NCBI GenBank assembly: GCA_019614645.1
Contig: JABWDB010000009.1
Location: 5,127,501-5,191,500 of the forward strand
DNA: 64,000 bases
Source: Stratiolaelaps scimitus
Lineage: Eukaryota; Arthropoda; Arachnida; Mesostigmata; Laelapidae
Reading direction: 5' to 3'
Numbering within the stretch: position 1 is the stretch's first letter; each line of letters begins with the position of its first letter. The notes beneath the pieces are model-generated. The model was not told the DNA's origin and made no database searches. It saw only the letters and a program-made list of their open reading frames with translations. Made by a program: the position numbers and the translations under genes. Shown here in pieces: positions 22,701 to 35,809 of this stretch.

Positions 22701-24808
22701 CACTCAAGTCGCACGCAACCGCTCCAAATCGCCTAAAGAGAGGAAGAGAGAGAGGGGGGAGAGATGGAACATTGACGGGGAGAGATAGAAAAGAAACTGA
22801 GTTCTTTATCGATGTGTGTATGATGTTCGTTGGCCGAACGAGATTCATACTTTGCGGGACGGTTCAGTTGTTGTACGACACATTGGGTTGTGGGTATAAC
22901 AACGAACGCAAAGTGGATCATTGTTCATTGTATTATTGTACGTGGTGGATTTCGACACGAGGGCGGACAACAAAAAAACTGAACCCTGATCGACAGGAAC
23001 GAGCAGACGTTAAATCGATGCCACCACGGTCGACAGTGCACTGTTGAGGATATTGGACAACAGCCCTCCACCATTGTAGGCATCGCCACAACCAAGTGGA
23101 ACTCTCAACGTTCTCGAGCTACTCGAATAGTTGCTGTTGCGGCGGCATACGCATCCAGTCGATCGTAAGGAAATCAATTATGTCTCTCTGCTTGATGGGA
23201 GATAGCTTAGGTATATTCGTGCAGGGAAGATCGGTATTATGACGGCCACTGGCTTGAATGTGACGTTGACTATTTTGAATTTCACGAGATAATTATCCTG
23301 ATAGAAAAATTCTGTATTGCAGATTGACCTTGGCGTTCGCGCTCGCCAAGGTAAACACATCGACTACGGCTGCCAGAACTATTTGATTCTAGCGATTTGC
23401 TAGCTATTTATTATAGTTTGCTCACACGCAAATTTGTACCAGAATGACACCCCGAATGAGGCTGAGTGTCATATTAAGCCAAATAATCTTGTCATATTGC
23501 CAAAGTCTATAATTCTGGCGATGATACCATAAGAAGCTGTAGTGCAAGGGAATTCAGGAAAATATATCCTCCGTATAATTTGGTTTAGCAATGCGATGTT
23601 AATATCATATTTTGTAGGAATATCTGGCAAGCTTGAGGCAATATTTTGCTAAGTGCTTTAAAAAAAAGCAAAAAAAAGCTTTTCTTCCTTATATACAATT
23701 TTTTATACAATTTATATACAGTTTATATATAAATTTAGCGCATCATAAATACATATACTACCAATATAAAAACTATCCTTACAGTACGTGCTGTGATTTT
23801 TCAAGTGCCAGCAAGGCTCTCTCCCTTCCTATCTCTACGGCCACAATAACTTTTGATTACGTGTGTCGATCCACGCAAATTTATTTCCATGCACATTGTC
23901 TTTGTGGCCGCGTTTTACATCGACATCTTCTCGCGCTCAACGTGAACGCGAAAGAGAAAACACAGAAGTGAAACGCTCAACAAAGTGTTACGCAAAAAGT
24001 CGGCCGCCGCAACAATTCAACAACAGGATGTTATGGCGCTGCGGATAGCTCGTACGACTCGTCTGCCCTCGCTACGACGATTCGGCCAAAGGGTGCTCCT
24101 CACCGGCTGTGAGTGAATTCGACTTTGCACCAAGAACGTCTCCGGACACGGCGGACGCCACCAATACGTCCCTCCAAACGCACTATTGCATAGCCAACAG
24201 CATTTGAGAGCCAGGGACAGCGGGAGGCGGATTGCGGACGTGTCTATGACGCGGCATGGAGATCACGTATCCTCGTCGCAATGCCTAGCTACTACTGCAA
24301 TCAAAGTAGCAATGCTATTAGGTAGGGCTCACGACGCCTCCGAGTGCTGCTTTTGCACTCTTTCACAGTATTGCATGTAGCTCGTCCGCTGAGGTTGTCT
24401 GCACTCACTGGTTGCTACACATGGGTCAGTTTAAGTGGCAGCAATTTATGTTAGACGGTGAAAGAACTACATACATGGTAATAGAGTATATTGATTAGGC
24501 TGGCGCTTCATTCCGTGAATGTGTTGGGACCTTGTTTGATTCGTACTGGGAAAGACGCACAATTATTATATTATTATTTTTCATTATTTTTGTTCCATAA
24601 ATCACGTCAAAGTCAAAAATCAACAAGAAAATAATACTACACACGCGGATGTGTTTTTTCCGCTTTCTGGTGTATAGTTATAATATGGTGCTTTCCTTAC
24701 AAAAATAGGGTGAATAATGAACAATGCCACACAACGTACGAATTCAATTAATCAACTTGTTAAAGTAATATCATCAGACTCTACACCGCTATTAGATGTA
24801 CATATGTT
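22701..24808. other. Intergenic, no gene seen
   Basis: Mixed to AT-rich. Nothing beyond short A-rich and TA-rich runs (around 23660-23770) was recognised. Confidence 0.45.
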
Positions 24809-24823
24809 AGTTGGTCGCTTACC
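24809..24823. repeat. Target-site duplication, left, of SINE copy A
   Basis: AGTTGGTCGCTTACC, identical to 25010-25024 on the other side of the SINE. Confidence 0.9.
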
Positions 24824-25009
24824 GTCGAGCCCGGTGGCGTGGTGGTGCATTCGTGTGCTGCTTGCAATCGCAGGAGACACGGCAGGTGCATGGGTTCAAT
24901 CCCCACCGTTGTACATTTGCACTTAAAGGGGTCCGTCTCATGAAGCGATGACGAAAGCAGTACCGTGGACGTTAAATGTTGGCTGTGAGACATCCCGTAA
25001 CAAAGAAAA
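24824..25009 (+). mobile_element. tRNA-derived SINE, copy A (full length, with TSD)
   Basis: A 186-bp element starting GTCGAGCCCGGTGGCG. It has a pol III A box (TGGCGTGGTGG, 24835-24845) and a near-perfect B box (GGTTCAATCCC, 24893-24903), the signature of a tRNA-derived head. A unique body follows, and the element ends in an A-rich tail (ACAAAGAAAAA). It is flanked by perfect 15-bp direct repeats AGTTGGTCGCTTACC at 24809-24823 and 25010-25024, the target-site duplication of a LINE-mobilised insertion. The perfect duplication suggests a recent insertion. Confidence 0.9.
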
Positions 25010-25024
25010 AGTTGGTCGCTTACC
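25010..25024. repeat. Target-site duplication, right, of SINE copy A
   Basis: AGTTGGTCGCTTACC, identical to 24809-24823. The leading A may belong to the A-rich tail, so the duplication is 14-15 bp. Confidence 0.9.
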
Positions 25025-25898
25025 AAGTTCTCGTAAGTAATATGCAGCTATTTGGTGCTACCAGGGTTGAGCTCTATCAGCGCACCTGCTCTACACCTAT
25101 TTTCGCTATTTCGTAGAGAAACTTCGCCTTGAATCGTCTTGAACGTTCTGAAGTTTCATTGAAAACCAAGATCAACGTGATTATCAGCCGATGTAAATAT
25201 TCCAAAATTACATATTGCTCACGGATCAAGTTGGGCAATTGTCGTCGTTGCAATTGCTATTTATTATGGAGAATACTGTTAACACACATCCACGCACATG
25301 AAGTGTCTCTTTAGCCTCTCGACTAATTTGTGCGCTTGTAACTTTCATCGTAACCAGTTTGCGAGCCCCAAAAAGATGAGCTTCCGTGTTCCTATCTATC
25401 GATGTTCATTGTTTTTCCTACAAAAGAGTAGTTTCCAACACTGATTGCACATTGTCCGCTTCTGAAAAACGTCATTCTGATGGTTTTATTGTTTCTCCTT
25501 TGCTATCATAGTTTGGCAAGAAACACCCTAGATGTCGATTGTATTCTAGTTCAACTAAACACTAAATAATTATATAATATTTAAAACACTCAATATTTAA
25601 ATACATACGGTAAAGTTAAATCTTTACTGGTTTATTAAATAAACGGATGTAACGGTTTTGTTTCCGTTGTTCGCATTCATAGCAATTAGGCGCCTTTCCT
25701 GATTTGCTCGATAGAAAGGCATCGTTTATCATTCATTTTAAATAACAGGTGAACAGACTGAAACTACGTTGCTCTGTTTTATATTGTTTCTTATATATAC
25801 ATATTTGTTGTAAGCTGCACTACATTTCAGCCGCCAATTATATATGTGGCTAATTTCGCATCATCGTCGAACCGAGACAGGTCGTTAAGCTGAATTAT

Positions 25899-26060
25899 GA
25901 CTCTCAGACAACATTTAACGTCCACGATACTGCTTTTAGCATTGCTTCGTAAGACGGACCCCTACATGCAAATGTGCAACGATGGGGATCAAACCTGCGC
26001 ACCCATGTGTCTCCTCCGATTGCGAGGCGCACACGAATGCACCACGCCACCGGGCTCGAC
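25899..26060 (-). mobile_element. tRNA-derived SINE, copy B (minus strand)
   Basis: Read on the minus strand this begins GTCGAGCCCGGTGGCGTGG like copy A. It keeps the A box and a B box with one change (GGTTTGATCCC), then the same body through GTTAAATGTTG and TGAGAGTCA. The element-like tail is not A-rich and no clean target-site duplication is visible, so this copy looks older. It lies about 0.9 kb from copy A in inverted orientation. Confidence 0.85.
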
Positions 26061-29000
26061 AGGTGGAAGGAATTCAATCGGAACTGACCATGAACAGGCT
26101 ATAGATTGTTCAACGGTTCCTTGAAAGAGCGAAATGAACTATTCGATTGTTGGAGATTTGTCCATATAAGATGCCAGCACCTGATCATTTGATCGTCTCT
26201 GTTGTCCAACACTACCTTGTTACCCTCTTCGTAATATTTGTACACTGTTCCTGTCTTTCATAAGCCTTACTCAGATTACATGTCTTTATAAATGTAACCC
26301 TTTAAACTATAACCATTCTCTAAATGTAACCCCAAGTGTAACATAATCTAAGCGTAACTCTGCAAATTTGATCGATACATTACGTTTTCAAATCAGAATC
26401 AGGCAGCAAACCACTGATGTGTCAGATGTTGTCAGTTAGGATCGGCACGATATGGACTACTTAATGTGCGCAACCTGATCCTGTTGGGCAAATATATCAA
26501 TTTGCACTTGCGGAAATAAATACTTTTCCAAGCTATCAGCCATTCGTTAAAATAATCCATACTTAGCTATCCCAGGCCAAATCTCTGCCACCTGCTACAG
26601 ATCCCGCGAATCATTTTGATAATAAATTAAAGGCGACACAGGACAGCTTTACCCTTGAAATAATTTAGACGCTGGTGGGAGGATTAAGGCCTGTTTTGTC
26701 CCCCACCTCGTCTGATAGACGACCAGCCTAACTACAGGCCATTCCCATAAACGGAGGCTAAGGCCTTTAGCTCGGATGGCTCTAGCGGCGGCCACTATAG
26801 GCGCACCCCGTCCCTCCAAGAAGAGTGTCGAACGGTCTCTCCACCACGAAAGAGGTGTTAAGCCCATATTAGCACCACATTGAGGCTGGTTTCAGCGTAC
26901 ACAGACAGTGTAAGTAGTCTCTGGGCAGCAGCTACGGCTAACGCTCAACTGCGCGAGGCTGCTGAGAGCGCAGAAAGTTCGATGCTGACTGCGTCTTTCT
27001 CCCTTCTTCGTTGTCATCGCTTTCGTTGGAAAATTCCTCTGAGTGTGCTTTATTTGTGAAATTATAAATTCTTAACATATAGATCAGATGTATTGCCAAC
27101 CGCTGCAAGGGATATGCTGCCCTATGGGAAGGATGTATCAATCTTCTGTCGATATCGTTCGTGGTTCTATTTAATTGAGATTTAGAAGAAATCGTATCCA
27201 CTGTCCAGATATCGCCCTGCATTGTCTAGCGATTCCGAATTTAACGAGGGGCACAACGTAAGCTACTTAAAATTTAAGCTCCCACTGACCGACATTAAGA
27301 TATGTGGACTGATGTCGTTAGTGTTGAATGTAGCCAATCGTTCTGAATCCAAGTAGCGCCATTCAAGTCAAGTATATTCGACTTTTCCTCAATTCTAACA
27401 TAACTCGTCGGCTGCTTCTGCCGAATTTCAGCTATTTTTTTTATTTCAGGCAGTCGGCCCGCTCTCCATCATAGTGCTGTAGCCATTTCGTGCGCGAGAG
27501 AAGGGTTGAAGGGCGTCCGAGGTTCGCGTTCTTAAGCGTAAGTTCGCCTCCAGCTCCGACATCCGCGCATCCCGCTGTCGGCGGAATCGACGCTGGTTAA
27601 TTTGCCGGGGCGGTTGCCGGCTTGTACCAATACATTTGCACGGCTTTGTTGGAGGTGAATGAGGTGGAATCGAAGGCAACATGGCCAGAGGGACAAGCTC
27701 ACCGGTCACGGCTATGGAAGAAGGAGATCCGAAAGCCAAGACCAACATCACGAACGAGACGCACATACGGCAGTGCCACGACAGGCTATCTCGACGACGA
27801 CGACGACGATGTCAGGGCCAACAGCAATGCCAGGGCACTTACCCACCTTAGCTAGTATGCTTTTGGAGTATGCTTCTCTATGCGCGACAACGTTTGGCCA
27901 ATATATTTTTCCCCGTCTAGCGTGCCCTTGCGTGTCCAGCCCGCCCGATCTCCGGGCAAGTTACATAGCTGGCGAGTGTCTCTGACTGCCTGCGCCCCCT
28001 GGATGAGTGAGTGAACGCATTTCACAGAAAGTCTTTCAGAGGGAGAAGAAAGCAAGGGAAAGGCGAAAGGCTAGAAGGCTGGCGCCGTCTAAATCTAACT
28101 GGCGGAAACGAGCTGGTGGTTCCAGTTGGTTTGAATTTATTCCCACTATTTATTACAAGGCTCTACGTCATCACCGCCGCTGCTCACCGCTCAGCTGCGA
28201 GCTAGCTAAAGCACGCCGTGGCGGTGGAACGAACGAATGCGTATGTTATATATGCCTAGTCGTTTCTCTGTCCATTGAATTGTACGCGCAAGCTGGACGC
28301 CAAAGGTAACAACGGCGGAAATACAGCACGTTGAAAGTAGAGGTGTATTCCGCGAGCGCCAACTTTCACAGCACTAAACGAAGATACTAGTCACTGATAC
28401 GAACACATCTGGGTAACACTAAATGCAACACTGATCAATCCTTGTTTTTTGGGGTAGCGTTAGCCAGTTAATATAACCTGCCAATTTATCTGGTTAGATT
28501 ATATATATTTATATATATATATATATATTTATATATGTATATATATATATGGAGTGCTGCTTCCCTGATTATTGTATTTGTGAAGGCATACAATCATATG
28601 AGACAGGAGCACACGTCTATCTAGATATTTTAATAAACCACCCTACATTTGCTATAAGTATGTTATGTGTCCACGCTCGGATTAATTATTCCAGAGCGTG
28701 TCGAGCCACGTATACTGCCGTTTACGGTGCAAATGGGCTGAATTTATTTACTATTGCTTTAGTTACTGCGTTATGCTTCTATGCTAGACGCATTCGTTAA
28801 CCATCCATTGGCCTCGATGCAATGATGTCGAGTGGCGATCATTCCAGCATTCGAATCAGGAACATTCGCTATCTTTATTGAGACCTGCATAGGTGAGACT
28901 CAACATTGTGCAGTGACTCAACATGTACCCCTGTAAGCTCCGCCAAACTTCATCGTAAAGAACTATATTCGAAATCGCAGCCCCGGGAACGACTACCTCT

Positions 29001-29990
29001 GTGCGTCGCTATACGTCAACTGCTACTTGTCGAGCGACTCTAAGTACTAGTTACCTTAAATTCATAGTTCTGCTAGAACCTACCTATATTTACGAATCCC
29101 TCTATCTCGATGTCTATCTCCTCCCTGTTTGCACGGAGCTATTTGTATGTTTAGTACAAACATATACGTAGCCGGGTACGAACTAATGCTAGAGCCTAAC
29201 AACTTGGTTACATATAGCGTCGCTAGACTCGATAATATTGTCGGCGCCTCAACACACTGCGAGGAATAGCTGGCTGTTTCCTTCCAACCTCCCCGGATTC
29301 GCAGGAGAAACATCTGCATCACACGTGGTCCGTATATATGGTCTGTAACAGCATAATCACGCAATGTATCACTAACAAATTGTGTAAAGCCAGCCAGATT
29401 GCCAAAGTTACTTTATGACACATTTGAATAAACCTGTTTGTATACATACACAGATGCACTAATCGAACGAATAACACACATTAATTACGTGCTAGGTATA
29501 CTCTACTATACTGCATATGTGCAGACAACATCTACTGTAGTTTCTTTCAGTCGCTCCTCTCAAACCCCACATGCTCAAGGTGGCTTGACAAAATCATATA
29601 CTATTGGCCCGGCACAAACGGGTAAAAAGCGGCACATGCCACCCAAAGGGGTGGGAAGACAATTCACACATTTGGACCATGGGATACGAACTTATCAAAC
29701 AACGGTAATAGTAGTGGACGTCTACTTTGACATATCCGACATTTAATATATATGTGCCACGCCTCGGCATACTTCCCTTTCAGATGCTTCACGTTCATGC
29801 TGTCAAATTCTATATGACATTCTCATAAACGATGAGTGTCAACAAAGCAAATTCAAGATGCTTTTGCGGGAATATCTATACATATACCCCTCCTATTTCC
29901 CTGCCCCTTATAAGGACACTTGTCCCCGGGGTTTTTAGATCTTTGATCCTCCCTTCATTCTCGCTGACCTGCACGTCTTCACACACTCTG
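26061..29990. other. AT-rich intergenic region, no gene recognised
   Basis: A strong acceptor-like signal (a T8 pyrimidine tract then TTTCAG) ends near 27449 on the plus strand. The following open frame is only about 28 codons and unrecognised. A compound (TA)n tract lies at 28499-28550. Confidence 0.45.
28499..28550. repeat. Compound (TA)n microsatellite
   Basis: About 50 bp of TA with ATTT and TGTA interruptions. Confidence 0.9.
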
Positions 29991-31459
29991 TCGTGTATTG
30001 CCACCTTGTTGCTTATCGCTTTTATGTGCCCCGACCGTGCTGCGCCATGCCCTGTCGTGCGAGCTCGCCCCTCCGAATAGGTCGGCCCCGACACACTCGA
30101 CCTTCTCGGACAAAATTGGTAGTGTTACCGCGGGAGGACCAAGGACCAGTAGTAGTAGCAGTAGCAGTGAAGGAAGTAGTGTTCGTAGCAGTGGCAGTAA
30201 TATCGAAGCGTCGAGCAGAAGGGGAGAGGCACAGACGACGGGACGGGCGACCAGACCGCCCGACCTCCCGCCCAGAGTGGCCCGAACGGCGGTTGTTGAA
30301 ATGAATTTTCTGAAATGTACCCTCCTGTGATTCGGCTCTAGTGTCTCTGACCGTGGGCCTCGTCTTCCGCGATGCGCCCCCCTCCAGGTCGATCTCTTCT
30401 CCTCTTGAATCATTCTCTTCCTGAGGACGACGAAAGGTAACAAGAGGCCTTTCTCTTTGCTCTCCCCTCTATCGTGTTAGTAGTCTTCGTCTATTGCTGA
30501 ATAGCGATATTAGCTGTCACGACGTTTCTGTTTTTGAGAGAAGGCGCCGACGGCGGCTGTACCTACCGCGGAAGCGGGCTAAGTAAAGTCGGTGAGTGGC
30601 AGTCCATCGCAAGCCATGAACGAAAAGTGTACTGTGCAAGGTGCGCTCTGAGCGCGCTCGGTATATTGCTCTCTCGATAGACGAAACGTTGTTGCTTGCA
30701 TTTGTTCGACTGTCAGTCCATACACGTCGAGTATATAGGAGGAGCAGGTCTATCTGTCCGTGCCGCTGCTGTCCTCTACACCGACCCCCAAGAGTATCCA
30801 GGTAGGATAGGCTCGGGGAGCTGGTTGTTTAGTATCGAATGGGGTGACTGGCCCATCCAGCTACAGGCAGATGCAGCAAGCCGACTTCGCCCTTCGAACG
30901 AAGTCCCGCAGTTCGATTTCGAGGACTCCGTAGCAATGGTCGCCGTCCTGTCTGTGGCCTATATCCGACCTCCGACAGATTGTCTTGTTTGCAAGAAGAC
31001 GTAACGCCCAACGTTTCTCTCGTCCCGCCTCCAAAATGCTGCTGCCCTCGGCGGCGCGGCGTTGGTCCCACTCTCGTTTTGACTCTGTGTTTCTCGTCGT
31101 TGGACCAACCGACCGACCGACCGAGAGATCTTCGATGCCTTTACTCCTCCAACCTTTTGTTCTCTATCGTATTCTCTCTCACGTTGGCGTCTACCTCCTT
31201 TCTCACTCTGTTCTTGTTATACCTTCCGGTCGAGAGCCGGTTCTAGTTCTGTGTCTTCGTCTACTTATGGAGTTTCAAACTTTCACCACGTACCGGCCTC
31301 CTACATTTCCTTTTGCCAGCAACACTTCGAAGAAAACGCGCCGACTCCAGCGGGCGCTCTGGGCACCAGCTCCCCCAACGACCTCTACTACAGACTTTAC
31401 ATATTGAGAAGGAGAGGAAGAAAGATTCAGTTCACTATCATTACTAATACAATTACTGT

Positions 31460-31505
<46 letters not shown>

Positions 31506-32420
31506 CCACGAGATGAACATGGCTGCCGATAGCCCAAACCGTTACGTGGCGATGTAGTATCGTCCTTCGTCTCGCTGTTGACCTACCCAGGTCTCTGCAG
31601 CGACACGCGGAGAGGGCACAGCGCACTCGGAGGGGGACGCAGGGCTCAGGGTATCCTGCTGGCAGGACCTGCCTGTCCAATGTGTTCGCCCAATTTTTTC
31701 CCCATTCCAAGACAGTCCCCTGCCACAATGCCCCCAGATGTTCTCTGGAAAAATGCGGCCAAGCACCGCACTGGCGATGGAAGCCGGAGCACTACCCTGG
31801 GGGTAGGGCAGCATTCGGGGCAATATGTTGTGAACAAAGGCAAAGAAGAACTCTCTTCTGCGTTCGCCTTCTTTTCATATAGCATGCCACGACTGCACCG
31901 CTACGCCGTGCCTTCCTCATTCTCTTCCGGCTTCGCCTGGTCCCCTGTCAGCTACACAGCACCCGCACCGCCTTGCCAGCTCCGGACCCGCACGGGCCCT
32001 ACCTCCGAGATGGCGCTCGGCGGCGACGTGGCGCGCTTTTTTGAAATGCTAATTTTATACAGAGAGAAGAATGAGGCAAGGCAGCAGAAGCTGCTCGGGG
32101 CCGGAGAGCTCTGCGTCGCTGCTGCCGAAACCAGCGGGAAGATGAGAGATGGAGAGATAGAGAGAGAGAAAGCAGGCTTCGTCACCCAAACACCTGGAAA
32201 TAAGGATGATAACAGCGGACTTGGGAAGAGTGCGCATATATATATATATATATAGAGAGGGAGAGAGAGAGAGACAGAGAGGGAGGGGGGGTGCAAACAC
32301 CGAACTCACATCGGTGCGAACCCGGTGAGCAGTAGCGTGAGCCAGTGAGAGCTGGACCTTTCACAACGGCCCGGCTAAAGGAACGTAGTAAAAGAGTAGG
32401 AGAAGCAGATTGGGTGCTGC
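29991..32420. other. GC-rich low-complexity block, no gene recognised
   Basis: CpG-rich sequence with AGT/AGC-type simple repeats (30130-30210) and two (TA)n tracts. The longest open frame (31578-32255, plus) translates into a TA- and GA-repeat tail and has no domain. Confidence 0.45.
31466..31502. repeat. (TA)n microsatellite
   Basis: An uninterrupted TA run of 18 units. Similar tracts occur at 32236-32254 (continuing into GA), 32801-32819, 39285-39310, 41214-41235, 42643-42665, 45451-45469, 45541-45559, 55356-55374 and 57877-57893. Confidence 0.95.
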
Positions 32421-35400
32421 GTATGTATTTATATTGACTACGAATAGTTTCTGCTCCAGTAAATGTCCGGAGATTGTTTACATACTATTATACATACGCC
32501 TTTCGCACACGGTGAACTGTGGCAAAAGTATGGAGAGGAGAAGCTTGGGCGTCGAGCGTAAAAAGAGCTGAACATTATAACGCCTGTGCTGTGGCGACGT
32601 ACGGGGTTTTGATCTCTCGAAATATCACAGATCCGTAAAGCCTTACTAATTATTTGTATATATACTAATCATGTTTATGGTGTGGGCAAAGTGGGCCAGG
32701 CGCAGTTGTGGGCTTACGGTACGGTAAGAGTTCAGTCTACACTCATTAAAAATTTTGATTCTTAGTTTAGGAAATATTCTTGATATAGAAAAACACGCCA
32801 TATATATATATATATATATGTTCTTTTATAGTAATATGTTAATAAACACGTATCCTTCACGCTCCACCACGATAGATCTCAGCTGCCGACAAGTTCTCAA
32901 TAGATTCTATTGCTGGATAGGAAAGATGGGCTTCGTTCAATGAACTTCGAGGTAGTAGAACAGCTGTTTGAAGAATTCACATCGCTGTTTATTGAAAGCA
33001 CTGCAATCTTCCAATGCTTAAGTGCACCTAAGAAAACGTAAAACAGTTAAAATATCGTAGTTTCACTGAGTCACCTCACTCAGGAGGGTGTATGACTCAG
33101 CATATATAATATACACACTGTGGCATTGCGCGAAAATTAGTCATAACAATGTTATTCTTTAGTTCACGAACGAAGATGGTAGCTGAGCAAAGTGGCCTGA
33201 AATCCCTCTGAAGGAAGCTCCACACTGCTCGTGAGCGATTAGCAAGAGCGAGAGGATGTCGACTCCTTAACGGCTCTAGGTATCACGGAGTCGGTGTCAT
33301 GACAAGTCGTTCTTCTGACAGCGGCAACAATTGGGAAGTATAGGTTCAAAGGGATACGTCTACCTATATTCTTAGTATCCTCTGAGCCAAATAGTAATCG
33401 CGACAATTATCGACTTCAGTACCAAGAAGGCTTTAGGCGATATTTTTTATCAGGTCGCTATGGTATCGAGTGTGCCGGCCACACGTCTTTAGGGACGACG
33501 TATATCGTAGCATTATTCATTGATTGTAACGAGGTAAGACCGACCGCCTGCCGGTCATCTCAAATCATCACTGCCGTCTCGGTAAGCAGTATGCTCGCCA
33601 CAGTGGTCGTGGTTGTGATGGTGGCGGTGGCAAGTTCAAATACTCGATATCGTTGTGCGAGTACGCGTCGGGCCTGTCCACTGTTGTCCCGTGTGGTGTG
33701 CACAGTGTTTCTGTGTACGCAATGATTCATGAGCTCAAACACTCAATGGGTTGCTCAGCAGGAGGCTATTTGCATGTAGCCCGCCGAGATAACACCAGAG
33801 ACACTCCATTATTTACACGAAGGAGGTGATCGAAGACGGAGCTCGCACGCGCGCGGGGGAAAGATGCTGGAGCGACCATAGGTACCGTGGTACAAAGCTA
33901 GCCGAAGGTGGACGTGAACGACGTGGCGTACACACAGCGAACGGCATCGCAGTGTCTCCCGAGATCGGAACACTAAATTTGTGCAATGAGACTGATCCCT
34001 ACCGTCATTGCCCATGGCTTAGAGAAGAGAGGCGGTCGGTATCAGACGACGCGCACATGGTAGTCCAGCATGCATGCTCTGAACACAGCTCTGAGAAAGC
34101 AAATAAGCACTATCAAGCGTAATTTCACCTTCCCAAGTAATTGTTCAGATGGGTCAGTCAGTGAGTGACGCGACCTAGTTATGCTCGACATGGCGAGAGT
34201 GTTGATTAGCATTATGCCGGCATGCTGGACACGGGGAAGTATGTGTCGCAAACCTTGGAGTAGCGAGTACTTGGGACAGTGGTTAGAACGACGAAGATTT
34301 TGGGCAGATCGATGTCCAACATTTGAAGAATGCGAAAGGCAGAGGAACCCCGAGGAAAGGCCACTCTATTCGATCGACTGTAACTGATTCGACGCTATAC
34401 GCTAAGGCAACACCTGTCTAGGGTGAAACTTAATCAGAAACTAACGATGGGACGACTAGCTAATTCAATTACTATTGAAGATTTGCACAGCCTTATAAAT
34501 GTTTCCAACTAATCAATCACAATTCTCAAGAGCAATGATTTCCTGAGGCATTTGTGATGCACACACAGACAGCCCCCGACACTGAGCAATCTGACGTCGC
34601 AGCACCAAAGACCGGCAACAGCTTGCGCAAAGTTTGCCCCATGTCAACTCATCGCTCAATTCCTCTCTCCTATTTCTTTTTTTTTCAAGAAAAAAAGTTA
34701 CCCTTAGACTTTCTAGAACAGAAGGTGGTTTGCTGTTAGAAACAGTAATCCTGGCTGCAGCTACCGCCTGCCGCGAGCCAACCACGGTAGCTTTCTTTGT
34801 CGTCCGCGTTATCTCCGACTCAACTCAACGTCGGTTCGCCGTTTGTTTCGGGCGCACCTTCATCGGATCCCTCCGTTGGACCGAACCGCCAATCGACAGG
34901 CGAATGACAAAATGACAGGGGGGGGGGGGCGAAAACGAATACTACGGGGCCGTATCCCAAAGAGCTGCTGTACCGCCGCCGTCACTGTTCCAAGGAAGCG
35001 AATTTGATGACTTCCTGTCCTGGCAACGGCGGAGACGGTGGCCGACCGACTCGTTGGTCCCGCAGCCGACACGAGGACGGCGACCGCCCATAGGACGAAT
35101 GATCCATGCGCTTAGGCCTGCGCTGGCTGGAGGAAAGCAGGCGGAGCCCTCCCCGGAGCTAGCTGGAACAGTAACCATCCCTCCTGGGGAACTCATCCTA
35201 GACGATCCTGTGCCCAGTAGCACTCCCAGCGAATCCCACATGTCATCAACGAACGGAACGTGCGAAGCCAAGCTGTATCCAGAGGCCGGGCCGTCTCGGT
35301 ACGACGTTACGGCTACGTGCCGTACGTGGTTCAGTCTACGTCGTCTTTGTTGCTCAGTTGGGTTCTTCCACACACACGCACACACTCAGCGCCGGAATAA

Positions 35401-35809
35401 AGAAAGTACAGTCCAGGACCGTCCTAGAGCTGGGAGCCGTGAGCTGGTAGGCAGCTTAGTCAGGCAATTTAGACACCGTACGAAAGGATAGACCAGATGG
35501 CAACGAACATCATAGAATAGCTCCATATACACATTAATTTCGCCTGCGTACAAATTTGCACACTTCAGTTTCGAATCCTAGAAGCATGGTGTTCCACCAG
35601 CAAAAGGCCATCAACGTCCAGGAGACGCAGGTTATGACCCTTCGTTATGACAGTACTCGCAGTCCGAAGTCTCTGCCCCAGTGGATGTTCGATGGTCACT
35701 TCATTGAGGGCTTCCTCGGCCGAAGTCCTGGCGAGCCTCAACTGGCGTCTCCCTCACCGGTAATGCTCCCGCTACGGATCTGCTACGAAATCTTGCCTGT
35801 ACTGACTCA
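32421..35809. other. Mixed region with no confirmed gene
   Basis: Holds motif copy 4, a (TA)n tract at 32801, and a G12 run at 34918-34929. A plus-strand open segment at 35064-35297, bounded by TCCCGCAG and a GTACGA donor-like site, has reasonably complex translated sequence on both strands, so coding is unproven. Confidence 0.4.
32987..33030 (-). repeat. 39-bp AATAAA-terminated motif, copy 4
   Basis: On the minus strand it reads CACTTAAGCATTGGAAGATT then GCAGTGCTTTCAATAAAC. Similarity to the 50971 copy seems to continue for a few bases past the hexamer (AGCGATGT versus CGCAGATGT). Confidence 0.6.

Noticed and set aside
29040..29052. CTAAGTACTAGT, the first 12 bases of the arthropod miR-252 mature sequence
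   Set aside because: The rest of the mature sequence does not match and the flanks do not fold into a precursor hairpin with a complementary arm.
31578..32255. 225-codon open frame on the plus strand
   Set aside because: The start is not ATG, the C-terminus is translated GA and TA microsatellite, opposite-strand frames overlap throughout, and no motif is recognised.
33399..33460. A frame reading IDFSTKKALGDIFYQV, reminiscent of a reverse-transcriptase motif
   Set aside because: The match is short, imperfect at the key aspartate region, and has no supporting motifs on either side.
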